Shown here piece after piece: positions 16,753 through 26,891 of a DNA stretch of 64,000 nucleotides. The notes beneath the pieces are model-generated. The model saw nothing but the letters and a program-made list of their open reading frames with translations. It was not told the origin of the DNA and made no database searches. The translations under genes were made by a program, and so were the position numbers. The stretch is from an uncultured Porphyromonadaceae bacterium (GTDB lineage: Bacteria > Bacteroidota > Bacteroidia > Bacteroidales > Muribaculaceae). Within the stretch, counting starts at the first letter, position 1. Each line of letters starts with the position of its first letter. Location of the stretch: NCBI GenBank assembly GCA_946414395.1, contig CAMKOE010000003.1:1-64000 (forward strand). The letters are read 5' to 3'.

Positions 16753-19587
16753 ATGAACATGAAGAAAATCTTTTCACTCTTGTTACTGATGCTGATAGCA
16801 TTCAGTTTCAACGTGTTGACGGCTCAGGAGATGCCGCCCATCCCCGTGGACGATGCCGTGCGCATCGGTAAACTGGACTGCGGATTGACCTACTACATCC
16901 GCCACAACGACTATCCCGAGCACCGTGTGAACTTCTACATCGCCCAGCGCGTGGGCTCCATCCAGGAGGAGGAGAGCCAGCGCGGCCTGGCCCACTTCCT
17001 GGAGCACATGGCCTTTAACGGCAGTGAGCACTTCAACGGCGAGGGCAAGAGCATTATCGACTACACCCGTTCGCTGGGTGTGAACTTCGGTGGTGACTTG
17101 AATGCCTACACCAGCATTGCCGAGACCGTCTATAACATCAACGACGTGCCCAGCACCCGCCAGAGCGCTATCGACTCCTGTCTGCTCATCCTCAAGGACT
17201 GGAGCAACGGCCTGCTGCTCACCGACGAGGAGATCGACAAGGAGCGCGGCGTCATCCACGAGGAGTGGCGACTGGGCCAGAGTGCGCAGATGCGCATGCT
17301 GGAGCGCCAGTTGGAGACGCTGTTCCCCGACTCGAAGTTCGGCAAGCGTCTTCCCATCGGCCTGATGAGCGTGGTGGACCACTTCCCCTATCAGGTGCTG
17401 CGCGACTACTACCACAAGTGGTACCGCCCCGACAACCAGGCCCTGGTCATCGTGGGTGACGTGGATGTTGACCACATCGAGGCCCAGATCAAGGAGATGT
17501 ACAAGGGTTACACCCTCGATCCCAACGCTGCCCAGGTAACCCCCGAGGCCGTTCCCGACAATGAGCAGCCCATCATCGTCGTTGACAAGGACAAGGAGCA
17601 GCAATATAGCGAGGTGAGCGTGATGTTCAAGCACGAGGCAGCGACCCGCGAGGAGAAGCAGGACATCAGTTACCTCATGTTTGACTACATGAAGGACATG
17701 GTCGTGAGCATGTTTGACCAGCGCCTGAGCGACATTGCCCAGGAGCCCGAGTGCCCCTTCGACATGGCCTACAGTTATGATGGTCCCTACATCCTGGCCA
17801 ACACCATGGACGCCTTTACCATCGATGTCATGCCCAAGGAGGGCAAGGCCGAGGCCGCTACCCAGGCCGTGCTCGTCGAGGCCCAGCGCGCCGCCAAGTA
17901 TGGCTTCACCGAGAGCGAGTATGACCGCGCCCGCGACGAGTACCTGAGCCGCCTGGAGAAGCGCTACAACGAGCGTGACAAGGTCTCTAACGAGAACTAT
18001 GGCCGCCAGTACTGCAGCAATTACCTGGACGGTGAGCCCATCCCCTCGGTCGAGCAACTCTACCAGATGATGGCAATGGTCGCCCCGCAGGTACCCGTTG
18101 ACATCATCAACCAGATGCTGCTGCCCGAACTCATCAGCACCGACGGCAAGAACCTGGTGATTACCAACTTCAACCAGGAGAAGGAAGGCGCCGTCTATCC
18201 CACCGTCGAGGCACTGCAAGCCGCGCTTGACGCTGCCAACAACACCCCCATCGAGGCCTATGTGGACAACGCTATCACCGAGCCCCTGATGACCAAGATG
18301 CCCAAGAAGGGCAAGATTGTCAAGGAGAGCGAGAACGCTACCCTGGGCTACAAGGTGCTGGAACTGAGCAACGGCGCACGCGTCGTGCTCAAGAAGACCG
18401 ACTTCAAGCAGGACGAGATCCGCATGAGCGCCTTCCAGCGCGGCGGCCAGTCGCTCTATAGCGAGAAGGACTGGGCCAACCTGCAGATGCTCTCCTCGAT
18501 CAACTCGATCACCGGTCTGGGCAACTTCTCCAACTCTGACCTGCAGAAGGCCCTCGCAGGCAAGCAGACCAACGTCTATCTGAACATCGGCACACACACC
18601 GACGAACTGAGCGGCAACAGCACCGTCAAGGACCTGGAGACCATGTTCCAACTCATCTACCTCAAGTTCACCGCCATGAACAAGGATGAGAAGAAGTTCA
18701 ACCAGACCATGAGCCTGATGGAGACCCAACTCAAGAACAAGGACCTCATGCCCGAGAGCGCACTGAGCGACTCGCTGCAGTACATCATGACCAACTACAA
18801 CTGGCGCAACAAGCCCTTCAGCGTCGAGGATCTCAAGCAGGTGAACCTGGACCGCATCCTCGCCATTGCCAAGGAGCGCACGGCCAATGCCGCCAACTAT
18901 ACCTTCACCTTTGTGGGCGCTATCGACGAGGCCACCATCCGCCCGTTCATTGAGCAGTACATCGCCAGCCTGCCCGCCAAGAAGGGCAAGAAGAGCAACT
19001 GGGTCAACGATACCGACATGCCCAAGGGACAGAAGATCTGCCACTTCACCAAGAAGATGGAGTCTCCCAAGGAGTATGAGGTAGTCATCTGGCACAACAA
19101 CGACCTGCCCCGCACCCTCGAGAACGAGGTGAAGGTCGACATGCTGGGACAGGCGCTGAGCCGCGTCTATCTCCAGAAGATCCGTGAGGATGCCGGAGCG
19201 GCCTACTCCACCCAGGCCATGGGTCAGGCCGACATGGCCGGTGACAAGCCCATGACGATGGTGCTCGCCGTGTGCCCCGTCAATCCCGAGTTTGAGGAAC
19301 TGGCGCTGAACATCATCAACGACGAGATGAAGAATGCCTGCACCACCATCGATGCCACCGCCCTGAACGAGGCCATGGAGCAGATGCTAAAGGACTATGC
19401 CACCAACAGCAAGGAGAACTGGTTCTGGCTGAGCGCCATCCAGGACTACCTGATGCATGGTTATGACGGCGTGACTGGCTATGAGCAGATCGTCAAGGCA
19501 CAGACGCCCGCCACCATCGCCGAGTTTGCCCGCCAACTCTACGGCGCCGGCAACAAGATCGAGATCGTCATGGGTCCCGAGAAGTAA
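16753..19587 (+). CDS. M16 family zinc metallopeptidase (pitrilysin type)
   Basis: The track start is a TTG at 16744; ATG 16753 or 16759 is more likely, both opening a signal peptide (MKKIFSLLLLMLIAFSFNVLTAQ). The 944-aa protein has the two-half M16 layout. The active N-terminal half shows the inverted zinc motif HFLEH at about 83-87 and the downstream glutamate in ERGVIHEEW (about 165). The C-terminal half is the inactive homologous domain (YTFTFVGAIDE, about 720; a late YLQKIREDAGAAYS segment corresponds to the R/Y motif). It probably degrades peptides in the periplasm. The gene is monocistronic, with a terminator 28 bp downstream. Confidence 0.93.
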   Translation: MNMKKIFSLLLLMLIAFSFNVLTAQEMPPIPVDDAVRIGKLDCGLTYYIRHNDYPEHRVNFYIAQRVGSIQEEESQRGLAHFLEHMAFNGSEHFNGEGKSIIDYTRSLGVNFGGDLNAYTSIAETVYNINDVPSTRQSAIDSCLLILKDWSNGLLLTDEEIDKERGVIHEEWRLGQSAQMRMLERQLETLFPDSKFGKRLPIGLMSVVDHFPYQVLRDYYHKWYRPDNQALVIVGDVDVDHIEAQIKEMYKGYTLDPNAAQVTPEAVPDNEQPIIVVDKDKEQQYSEVSVMFKHEAATREEKQDISYLMFDYMKDMVVSMFDQRLSDIAQEPECPFDMAYSYDGPYILANTMDAFTIDVMPKEGKAEAATQAVLVEAQRAAKYGFTESEYDRARDEYLSRLEKRYNERDKVSNENYGRQYCSNYLDGEPIPSVEQLYQMMAMVAPQVPVDIINQMLLPELISTDGKNLVITNFNQEKEGAVYPTVEALQAALDAANNTPIEAYVDNAITEPLMTKMPKKGKIVKESENATLGYKVLELSNGARVVLKKTDFKQDEIRMSAFQRGGQSLYSEKDWANLQMLSSINSITGLGNFSNSDLQKALAGKQTNVYLNIGTHTDELSGNSTVKDLETMFQLIYLKFTAMNKDEKKFNQTMSLMETQLKNKDLMPESALSDSLQYIMTNYNWRNKPFSVEDLKQVNLDRILAIAKERTANAANYTFTFVGAIDEATIRPFIEQYIASLPAKKGKKSNWVNDTDMPKGQKICHFTKKMESPKEYEVVIWHNNDLPRTLENEVKVDMLGQALSRVYLQKIREDAGAAYSTQAMGQADMAGDKPMTMVLAVCPVNPEFEELALNIINDEMKNACTTIDATALNEAMEQMLKDYATNSKENWFWLSAIQDYLMHGYDGVTGYEQIVKAQTPATIAEFARQLYGAGNKIEIVMGPEK

Positions 19588-19614
19588 GCCGCGCACACTC
19601 CCCTAGATAATACT

Positions 19615-19646
19615 TGAGCCGGGAACCCCATCGGGCCCCCGGCTCA
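19615..19646 (+). terminator. terminator of the M16 protease gene
   Basis: Stem TGAGCCGGG/CCCGGCTCA with a 14-nt loop followed by CTTTATT. Confidence 0.75.
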
Positions 19647-19848
19647 CTTTATTGCACCCTGCCGACAAAAGGCCCATAACGGGAACAGACGACAATCAGA
19701 CGTCTATTTTCCGCTAATAGGCCGCCAATAGAATGCCATTCCAGCGTTTTTTCAAAAAAAACCAAGAAAAATTATAAAAAATGTATTTACTTTGCATTTA
19801 TTTTTTAATAGGTTTTGGTTAATAATTATCAATGAGGATATTATCATT

Positions 19849-21021
19849 ATGAATAGGAACACTATCTGGAAATGGACGTGTCTAATCGCGGTATTATTTT
19901 TTGTGAGTTCTTGTGGCGCCGATATGCCCAAGGAAAAGCAGTCATCTTATGAAACGCTGACTGTAAAGAAATCAAATATCGAGGTGCCCGTGAAATTCAG
20001 CGCCAAGATGAAAGGCCAGGCCGATGTGACCATCATGCCGCAGGTGAGCGGTCAATTGATGAAGATTTATGTGACCGAGGGCCAGCAAGTACGCAAGGGC
20101 CAGACCCTCTTTGTCATCGACTCCCGCAATGCCCAGCATGAATTGGAATCGGCGAGAGCCAATCTACAAGCCGCCAATGCTAATCTCCAGGCCGCCATCT
20201 CCCAGGCCAACAGCGCCAAACTGGAGTATGAGAGCAACAAGAATCTGTACGATAAAAAGATTGTGAGCAGTTACATGCTGGAAAGTTCCTTGAACACCTA
20301 CAAGCAAGCACAGGCCACCGTCAGCCAGGCAAAGGCATCTGTCAGTCAGGCAAAGGCCGCTGTAAATTACGCCAAGGTGAACCTCGGTTTCTGCACGATC
20401 ACGTCGCCCGTGTCTGGCGTTATCGGCGAGATTTCGGTCTCTGCCGGCGATCAGGTGACACCGATGACTCAACTGACTATCGTCAGCGGCAACAGGCAGA
20501 TGGAGGCAGAATTCTCTGTTCCTGAGTCCATTATCGAGGAGATGGCTTCATCGGGTGTGTCTCAAAGTGAAAAGGCTAAACTGATTGCCCAAATACCTGA
20601 TGTGACTTTTATCATGAAGAATGGCACCGAGTATCAGCACAAGGGCCGCGTGTCCACCTTGACCGGTATGGTCAATGCCACCACGGGCTCCCTGGCTTGT
20701 AAAGCCACTTTCCCCAACCCCGAGGGGCATCTGTTCTCGGGCATCCAGGGTACAGTGGTCTTGCCCTATAGCGTCCAGGACGTGATGGTGATTCCCCAAG
20801 TAGCAGTGGTGCGCCTGCAAGACAAGTCACTGGTATATAAAGTGAAGGCCGACAGCACCGTGACAGCCGTTACCGTCACGACAACCGATACCGGCAATGG
20901 CAAGGATGTCATCGTGACCGAGGGCCTGCATGTTGGAGACCGCATCGTGACCGTCGGGGCCAACAACGTCCAGGAAGGCCAGCGCGTCCTGTTCCCCACT
21001 GAACCTAAAAAAGAGAAATAA
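19849..21021 (+). CDS. RND efflux periplasmic adaptor (membrane fusion protein), lipoprotein
   Basis: I chose ATG 19849 (MNRNTIWKWTCLIAVLFFVSSCGAD), whose lipobox SSC anchors the protein to the inner membrane. The 390-aa product has the AcrA/MexA layout: barrel-sandwich halves (VTIMPQVSGQLMKIYVTEGQQVRKGQTLF at about 60-90 and FCTITSPVSGVIGEISVSAGDQV at about 182-205), a long alpha-hairpin rich in Ala/Gln between them, then beta-barrel and membrane-proximal domains. It heads a three-gene operon with the RND pump (5 bp gap) and the outer-membrane channel. A -7-like TTTACTTTG near 19786-19794 is the likely promoter. Substrates are probably lipophilic toxicants or drugs. Confidence 0.93.
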   Translation: MNRNTIWKWTCLIAVLFFVSSCGADMPKEKQSSYETLTVKKSNIEVPVKFSAKMKGQADVTIMPQVSGQLMKIYVTEGQQVRKGQTLFVIDSRNAQHELESARANLQAANANLQAAISQANSAKLEYESNKNLYDKKIVSSYMLESSLNTYKQAQATVSQAKASVSQAKAAVNYAKVNLGFCTITSPVSGVIGEISVSAGDQVTPMTQLTIVSGNRQMEAEFSVPESIIEEMASSGVSQSEKAKLIAQIPDVTFIMKNGTEYQHKGRVSTLTGMVNATTGSLACKATFPNPEGHLFSGIQGTVVLPYSVQDVMVIPQVAVVRLQDKSLVYKVKADSTVTAVTVTTTDTGNGKDVIVTEGLHVGDRIVTVGANNVQEGQRVLFPTEPKKEK

Positions 21022-21026
21022 GGATT

Positions 21027-24000
21027 ATGAAGAACAATATCTTCATCAACCGTTATGTGATGGCATGTGCGATATCGATTGTCATCACCCTCGTGGGCGC
21101 CATCTGCATAGCCACACTGCCCATCGAACAGTACCCCAACATTGCACCCCCGACCGTGCAGGTCACCACTTCATACACTGGTGCTGACGCCAACACGATC
21201 ATGAAGTCGGTGATCCAACCCCTCGAAGAAAACATCAACGGTGTGCCGGGCATGACCTATATCACCAGTTCGGCATCATCATCGGGTGATGTGACAATTC
21301 AAGTCTATTTCAAACAGGGTACCGACCCAGACCTGGCTGCCGTGAACGTCCAGAACCGTGTGAGCCGCGCAACCGCCCTGCTGCCCGCTGAGGTAGCACA
21401 GGTGGGTGTGCAGGTGATGAAACAGCAGAATAACATCCTGCACATCGGTTCATTGAAGAGTGTTGACGGCAAGTATGATGCTGACTTCATCGCCAACTAC
21501 ATCGATATCAACGTGCGCCCCCGATTGATGCGCATCACCGGCGTGGGCGACGTGATGTCGCTGGGTAACACCTATGCCCTGCGCATCTGGCTCAAGCCCG
21601 ACGTAATGGCGCAGTACGGATTGGAGCCTAACGACGTGTTTGCCGCCATCGGTGGCCAGAGTTTTGTTGCCGCCACGGGTTCGCTGGGCGAGCAGTCCGA
21701 GAACGCCTACCAGTACTCAATGGAGTACAAGGGCACATTGAAGACCGTCGAGGAGTTCAACGGGATTGTGTTGCGCTCCAGCGAGGGCGGTCACCTGCTG
21801 CACCTGAGTGATGTGGCCGATGTCGAGATTGGTGCCGTGAGTTACAATTTCACATCTAGCATTGACGGCCAGCCAGGCACCATCTACATGGTGTTCCAGG
21901 CGCCGGGTGCCAATGCCACCGAGGTAAATGCCCGCATCAATCAACTCTACGAGGAATTGAAGCCGACGATGCCGGCCGGCCTGGAATTTGAGATTCTGGA
22001 AACCAGCGACGACTTCCTCTTTGCCGCAATCCACAATGTGGTGGAAACGCTCGTCATTGCCATCATCCTGGTCATCCTCGTGGTCTATTTCTTCTTGCAG
22101 AACTTCAAGGCGACGGTTATTCCCTCGTTGTCGATCATCGTGTCATTGCTGGGAACGTTTGCCATTGTAAAACTCGCAGGTTTCTCTCTCAATATCCTCA
22201 CGCTATTCGCTCTGGTGCTGGCTATCGGTACTGTGGTGGATGATGCCATCGTGGTCGTCGAGGCGGTCATGGCCAAAATGGAGGGAGGCATCACCGATGC
22301 CCGCCGCGCCACCCGCGAGGCCATGAGCGACGTGTCCGTTGCCGTGATCTCGTGTACCCTGGTGTTTATGGCGGTGTTCATCCCCGTGGCCTTCATGCCA
22401 GGCACATCAGGTTCGTTCTTCACCCAGTTTGGCGTCACGCTGGCATCGTCTGTGGGCCTGTCATGCGTGTCGGCCTTGACGCTGTGTCCTGCCTTGTGCG
22501 CCATTATGATGCGCTACTCCAAGGACAACAAGGAGAAGAAAAACCTGAACTACTACGTCACCATGGCCTATAACGCCAGTTATAACGCCATCCTCAAGAA
22601 GTACAAGAAGAGCGTGGGCGGCTTCATCAAGCGCCCCAAACTGGCTTGGGCGCTGCTTGCCGTCGCTGCCGTGCTGCTTGTCATCTTCATGCGTGGCCTG
22701 CCGTCGGGCCTTGTGCCCGAAGAGGACCAGGGCGTCTTCTTTGCCGAGGTGCGTGCCCCCGAGGGCTGCACCCTGCACGAGACCCAAGAGATTGTCAAGA
22801 AGGTGGAAGAGAAGGTGAAGAAGATTCCCGAACTCGAGAGTTATGCCGTGGTCAGTGGCTACGGCATGATGGCCGGACGCACCAGCAGTTGCTATGCCAC
22901 GTTCATCATCCGCCTGAAGAACTGGGGAGACCGCCCAGGCATTAACCACAACATCATGCTGGTCTATGGGCGCTTCGCCATGGACTGCAGCGATATCAAG
23001 AATGCGATTGTCATCCCCTTCCAGATGCCTCAGGTACCAGGCTACGGCTCTAACAGCGGTGTGAATCTGGTGCTGCAAGACATTCAGGACCGCCCGATGT
23101 CGGAATTTAATGCCGACGCCACCAGGTTCCTTGCCAAACTCAATGAGCGGCCTGAAATCATGATGGCCATGTCGGCCTACTCCGAGCGCTTCCCCAAGTA
23201 TGAAGTCAATATTGATGCGACACAGTGCGACCGCGCCGGTGTGACACCCGCCACTGTGCTTAACACACTGGGAGCCTACTGCGGCGGAGCCTATGTGGGC
23301 AATTTCAACCAGTTTGGTAAGGTGTACCGCATCATGGCCAACGCGGCACCCGAGTACCGCCTCGACCCCTCGTCGCTCAACAACATCTTTGTGCGCGTTC
23401 AGGGAGGCAAGATGGCGCCAATATCCGAGTTTGTCACCTTGACCGAGGTCGTGGGTTCGGCATCGGTCGAGCACTTCAACCTGTTCCAGAGCATCACCTG
23501 TGGCGTGATGCCCGCCAGTGGATTCTCGGAGGGTGACGCCCACAAGGCCATTGCCGAGGTCTTCAAGAATGAGATGCCCAGCGGATACACCTATGAGTAC
23601 GGCGGCATGTCCCGTGAGGTGGAGGAGACCTCTGGCTCTAATGCCACGGCCCTGATCTATGTCATCTGCGTCATTCTCATCTTCCTCATCCTGGCTTCAC
23701 TGTACAACTCGTGGTTTACTCCGTGGGCTGTCCTGTTCAGCGTGCCTTTCGGCTTGATGGGATCGTTTGGTGCCATTTGGCTGGTATCGCGATTCCAACT
23801 GCCTGGCATGGAGAACAACATCTACTTGCAGACGGGTGTCATCATGCTCATCGGTCTGCTGGCCAAGACGGCCATCCTGATTACCGAGTATGCCTCGGAG
23901 CGACGTGCTCAGGGTCTGAGCATCCGTGATGCGGCATTTGCCGCCTGTGAGGAGCGTCTGCGCCCCGTCTTGATGACCGTCGTCTCGATGATTGCGGGTA

Positions 24001-24197
24001 TGATTCCGCTCATCATAGCCGGTGGCGCCGGTGCCAACGGTAACCGCGTGCTCGCTCTGGGCGTTACCGCTGGTATGGCAGTGGGCACGCTCGCACTGCT
24101 CTATGTGGTACCTGTGTTCTTCATATTCTTCCAGCGGTTACATGAGAAGTATCAAGGCGGGAAAATTGAGGAGTTAGAAGTGAAAAATGAGGAATGA
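21027..24197 (+). CDS. RND multidrug efflux pump (HAE1/AcrB type)
   Basis: A 1056-aa inner-membrane proton antiporter. The N-terminal pattern FINRYVMACAISIVITLVGAICIATLPIEQYPNIAPP is typical of HAE1 pumps. The proton-relay Asp pair is in TVVDDAIVVVEAV (about 403-415), and the relay Lys is in GLLAKTAILITEYASE in the second half. Two large periplasmic loops and twelve helices fit the length. It lies 5 bp after the adaptor and 28 bp before the channel gene. The family call is firm; substrate range cannot be read. Confidence 0.96.
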   Translation: MKNNIFINRYVMACAISIVITLVGAICIATLPIEQYPNIAPPTVQVTTSYTGADANTIMKSVIQPLEENINGVPGMTYITSSASSSGDVTIQVYFKQGTDPDLAAVNVQNRVSRATALLPAEVAQVGVQVMKQQNNILHIGSLKSVDGKYDADFIANYIDINVRPRLMRITGVGDVMSLGNTYALRIWLKPDVMAQYGLEPNDVFAAIGGQSFVAATGSLGEQSENAYQYSMEYKGTLKTVEEFNGIVLRSSEGGHLLHLSDVADVEIGAVSYNFTSSIDGQPGTIYMVFQAPGANATEVNARINQLYEELKPTMPAGLEFEILETSDDFLFAAIHNVVETLVIAIILVILVVYFFLQNFKATVIPSLSIIVSLLGTFAIVKLAGFSLNILTLFALVLAIGTVVDDAIVVVEAVMAKMEGGITDARRATREAMSDVSVAVISCTLVFMAVFIPVAFMPGTSGSFFTQFGVTLASSVGLSCVSALTLCPALCAIMMRYSKDNKEKKNLNYYVTMAYNASYNAILKKYKKSVGGFIKRPKLAWALLAVAAVLLVIFMRGLPSGLVPEEDQGVFFAEVRAPEGCTLHETQEIVKKVEEKVKKIPELESYAVVSGYGMMAGRTSSCYATFIIRLKNWGDRPGINHNIMLVYGRFAMDCSDIKNAIVIPFQMPQVPGYGSNSGVNLVLQDIQDRPMSEFNADATRFLAKLNERPEIMMAMSAYSERFPKYEVNIDATQCDRAGVTPATVLNTLGAYCGGAYVGNFNQFGKVYRIMANAAPEYRLDPSSLNNIFVRVQGGKMAPISEFVTLTEVVGSASVEHFNLFQSITCGVMPASGFSEGDAHKAIAEVFKNEMPSGYTYEYGGMSREVEETSGSNATALIYVICVILIFLILASLYNSWFTPWAVLFSVPFGLMGSFGAIWLVSRFQLPGMENNIYLQTGVIMLIGLLAKTAILITEYASERRAQGLSIRDAAFAACEERLRPVLMTVVSMIAGMIPLIIAGGAGANGNRVLALGVTAGMAVGTLALLYVVPVFFIFFQRLHEKYQGGKIEELEVKNEE

Positions 24198-24225
24198 TTA
24201 TATATAAGAATATGAGAATTGGAAT

Positions 24226-25614
24226 ATGAAGAAATCATTCAATAATATCATCATCTTGTGTGTTGCGGCCTTATCACTCGCGGGCTGCAACACCCTCAAG
24301 AGTTTGCACAGTGAGTATAAGTCCCAAGCGACAGTGCCTGCCGACGTGTTCGGTGAGAATGTCACCTTGACGGGAGACAGCACCTCGATGGCTCAGTTGT
24401 CCTGGCGCGAATTTTTCACCGACCCGCTACTGCAACGGCTCATCGACACGGCCCTGATACGCAACACCGACATCAACTCGGCGCGTATCGCAATTCAGCA
24501 GTCCGAAGCATCGCTCGCCGCTGCCAAGCAAGCCTTTTTCCCGTCGGTGTTTTTCTCACCCTCTGGCGCCATCTCGTCATACGGTGGCAGCGCGGCGGCC
24601 AAGACTTACAACCTGCCGCTGCAGGTCAACTGGGATATTGACGCCTTCGGCTCAATCAAGAGCAACAAGCGCAAGTCCGAGGTAATGCTCTTGCAAGCCA
24701 AGACTGCCGAACAGGCAGTCAAGGCCAACATCATATCGGCTGTAGCACAACAGTACTGCACATTGCTGCTTCTCGATCAGCAACTGGAAATCCTCATGGC
24801 CACCGACAGCCTGTGGAACATCTCGCTCGAGACCCAGAAGACACTGTGGGAGAACGGCAAGTCTTACTCCACGGCTGTTAACCAGATGGAGGCGTCATAC
24901 CTGAACGTGAAAACGTCGATCGTGGACACGCGGCGCAATATCCGTCAAGTAGAGAACGCCATCTGCAGCCTGCTGGCAATCACGCCGCAACACATCGAAC
25001 GCAGCCACCTGGGCACCTACACCTTGCCGCAACAGTTCAAAACGGGCGTGCCGGCCATGCTGCTGCAATACCGCCCCGACATCAAGTTGGCCGACTATGC
25101 CATGGCCACTGCCTACTACGACACCCAAGCCGCCCGAGCAGCATTCTATCCCTCTATCAGTCTGCAAGGACTAGCCGGATGGACCAATGACGCTGGCGGC
25201 GCAATTGTCAACCCCGGGAAGATTCTGCTCAATGCCATGGCATCGCTCACCCAGCCCATCTATGCTCAGGGCAAGTTGAAGGCTAACCTGAAGATCAACC
25301 AATTGGCACAAGAGGACATGATGAACAAGTATGTGCAGACGGTCATCGATGCGGGCAATGAGGTGAATGAAGCACTGGCCGACTGCCAAGCCGCTATCGA
25401 GAAGCATGACTACTATCATCGCCAAGTGCAGGTATTGAAAGATGCCTACCGGGGAACACATGAACTCATGGACAACGGCAAGGCAATCTACCTGGAGGTG
25501 CTCACTGCCCAGGAAACCCTCCTGAATGCGCAACTCAACGAGGCCATCAACATGTACAATGGTGCCCAAGGCATTATCGCACTCTACATCGCCCTGGGTG
25601 GCGCCACGCGTTAA
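24226..25614 (+). CDS. outer-membrane efflux channel lipoprotein (NodT/OprM type)
   Basis: A 462-aa TolC-superfamily protein with a lipoprotein signal (ALSLAGCNTL, Cys at 21). The two structural repeats are visible: IDTALIRNTDINSARIAIQQSEASLAAAKQ (about 70-100) and LLQYRPDIKLADYAMATAYYDTQAARAAFYPSISL (about 283-315), the second a hallmark of NodT-type channels. It completes the tripartite RND pump. At 45 bp downstream the PI-PLC-like gene begins without an obvious promoter, so read-through is possible. Confidence 0.94.
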   Translation: MKKSFNNIIILCVAALSLAGCNTLKSLHSEYKSQATVPADVFGENVTLTGDSTSMAQLSWREFFTDPLLQRLIDTALIRNTDINSARIAIQQSEASLAAAKQAFFPSVFFSPSGAISSYGGSAAAKTYNLPLQVNWDIDAFGSIKSNKRKSEVMLLQAKTAEQAVKANIISAVAQQYCTLLLLDQQLEILMATDSLWNISLETQKTLWENGKSYSTAVNQMEASYLNVKTSIVDTRRNIRQVENAICSLLAITPQHIERSHLGTYTLPQQFKTGVPAMLLQYRPDIKLADYAMATAYYDTQAARAAFYPSISLQGLAGWTNDAGGAIVNPGKILLNAMASLTQPIYAQGKLKANLKINQLAQEDMMNKYVQTVIDAGNEVNEALADCQAAIEKHDYYHRQVQVLKDAYRGTHELMDNGKAIYLEVLTAQETLLNAQLNEAINMYNGAQGIIALYIALGGATR

Positions 25615-25659
25615 ATATTCAAGTTTCAATATAGACCACACTAATAAACCAACAAATAT

Positions 25660-26880
25660 ATGAGACGAAACATTACCGTTATTGTTTGGGCCCTCATGGC
25701 TGCGGCAATGATCAGCAGTTGTGACGACCCTGAAACCGCCTTCAACGAGGAGACGCTCAACATCCCGTTCCTCTTCTCTGAGGGTTATCAGGACACAATC
25801 CAGCACCCCTACGACCTCAGCACACCGTTATCCGATTGGCTATCAATGATTAAGGATAACACCAAGGTGTGCAAACTCAGCATTCCTGGCACGCATGACT
25901 CGATGACCGGAATGGGATTCTACCAGCCCTGGCTGAAGAGCGTCTCAAACATGACCGCAATCAGCCAACTGTGCACCTTTGACGAGCAGATGAACAACGG
26001 CATCCGGTTCTTTGACCTGCGCCCTGTGGTGTCGATCGACACGCTCGCCACCACCCCCGCCGAGCGCCAAGTCCTAAGACTCGCACACGGATTTACCGAG
26101 ATCAATGTGAAGTTTGAGGAGTCGCTCGACTGGATGAAGGAATTCCTTGTCAAGCACCCCACAGAGTTCTTTATCATCAAGATCCAGGCCGATAACGGTA
26201 TGGAAAGCCAGCACAACTGGACGGTACTCCTGCATCAACTCCTGGACAAGCCCAAGTATGACGGCCTCTTTGTCAACAATTGGCGGCCCGACATCACCGT
26301 GGGTGAAATGCGCGGAAAGGTGCTGATCCTCAGCCGGTACAACCTTGTCCCGCTCAACGCGGCATTCCACTACCCCATCGCCTACTGCGACTGGCCCGAC
26401 GAGGACCCCGATGTCAACGAGGAAATCGACCCGGTGGCTCAACGCTCTTGCGCCATCTATAATATGGAAGACACCACTATCAAGGCCAGGCTCTACAAGC
26501 AGGACTACTACAAGACGACCTCCGAGAAGCGCATGGAGACCAAGAAGCAAACTGTCATCAACATGATGCACAGTGCGCGCGAGGCAACGGCAAGCGACCA
26601 GAACATCTGGATCGTGAACCACTGCTCGGCCTACACCGAGGTGTCGCCCCGCGGCTACGTCACCAATGCAACCAACGTTCATCCGCTGGTGATTGACGAC
26701 CTGCTGGCCAACGAGGGCACCGTCGGTATCATGCCGATGGACATGGCCTGCCATGACTATGTTCACGCCATCGTCAACGGCGGCACCCCCTACACGAGCG
26801 ACTACCTCTACGGTTTCCGCCCCCTCACCCAGTCGCTCACCAACCTCCTCGTTAAATCAAATAAAAAATTCTTCAAATAG
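25660..26880 (+). CDS. PI-PLC X-domain lipoprotein
   Basis: A 406-aa protein with a lipobox (MISSCDD, Cys at 21). The phosphatidylinositol-specific phospholipase C fold is supported by the first catalytic His in LSIPGTHDSMTG (H79), the R-x-D of FFDLRPV (about 117-121) and the second His in LAHGFTEI (H143). KHPTEFFIIKIQ corresponds to the next conserved strand. Bacterial relatives cleave phosphoinositides or release GPI-anchored proteins, but in gut Bacteroidales the natural target is unknown. It lies 11 bp upstream of an outer-membrane protein gene and behind the RND operon. Confidence 0.88.
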   Translation: MRRNITVIVWALMAAAMISSCDDPETAFNEETLNIPFLFSEGYQDTIQHPYDLSTPLSDWLSMIKDNTKVCKLSIPGTHDSMTGMGFYQPWLKSVSNMTAISQLCTFDEQMNNGIRFFDLRPVVSIDTLATTPAERQVLRLAHGFTEINVKFEESLDWMKEFLVKHPTEFFIIKIQADNGMESQHNWTVLLHQLLDKPKYDGLFVNNWRPDITVGEMRGKVLILSRYNLVPLNAAFHYPIAYCDWPDEDPDVNEEIDPVAQRSCAIYNMEDTTIKARLYKQDYYKTTSEKRMETKKQTVINMMHSAREATASDQNIWIVNHCSAYTEVSPRGYVTNATNVHPLVIDDLLANEGTVGIMPMDMACHDYVHAIVNGGTPYTSDYLYGFRPLTQSLTNLLVKSNKKFFK

Positions 26881-26891
26881 GACTCCCTCTC

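Noticed and set aside
16783-19095. 770-aa minus-strand ORF opposite the M16 protease
   Set aside because: Antisense shadow of a GC-rich gene. Its translation is Val/Leu/His-rich without motifs, while the plus strand has a complete M16 protein.
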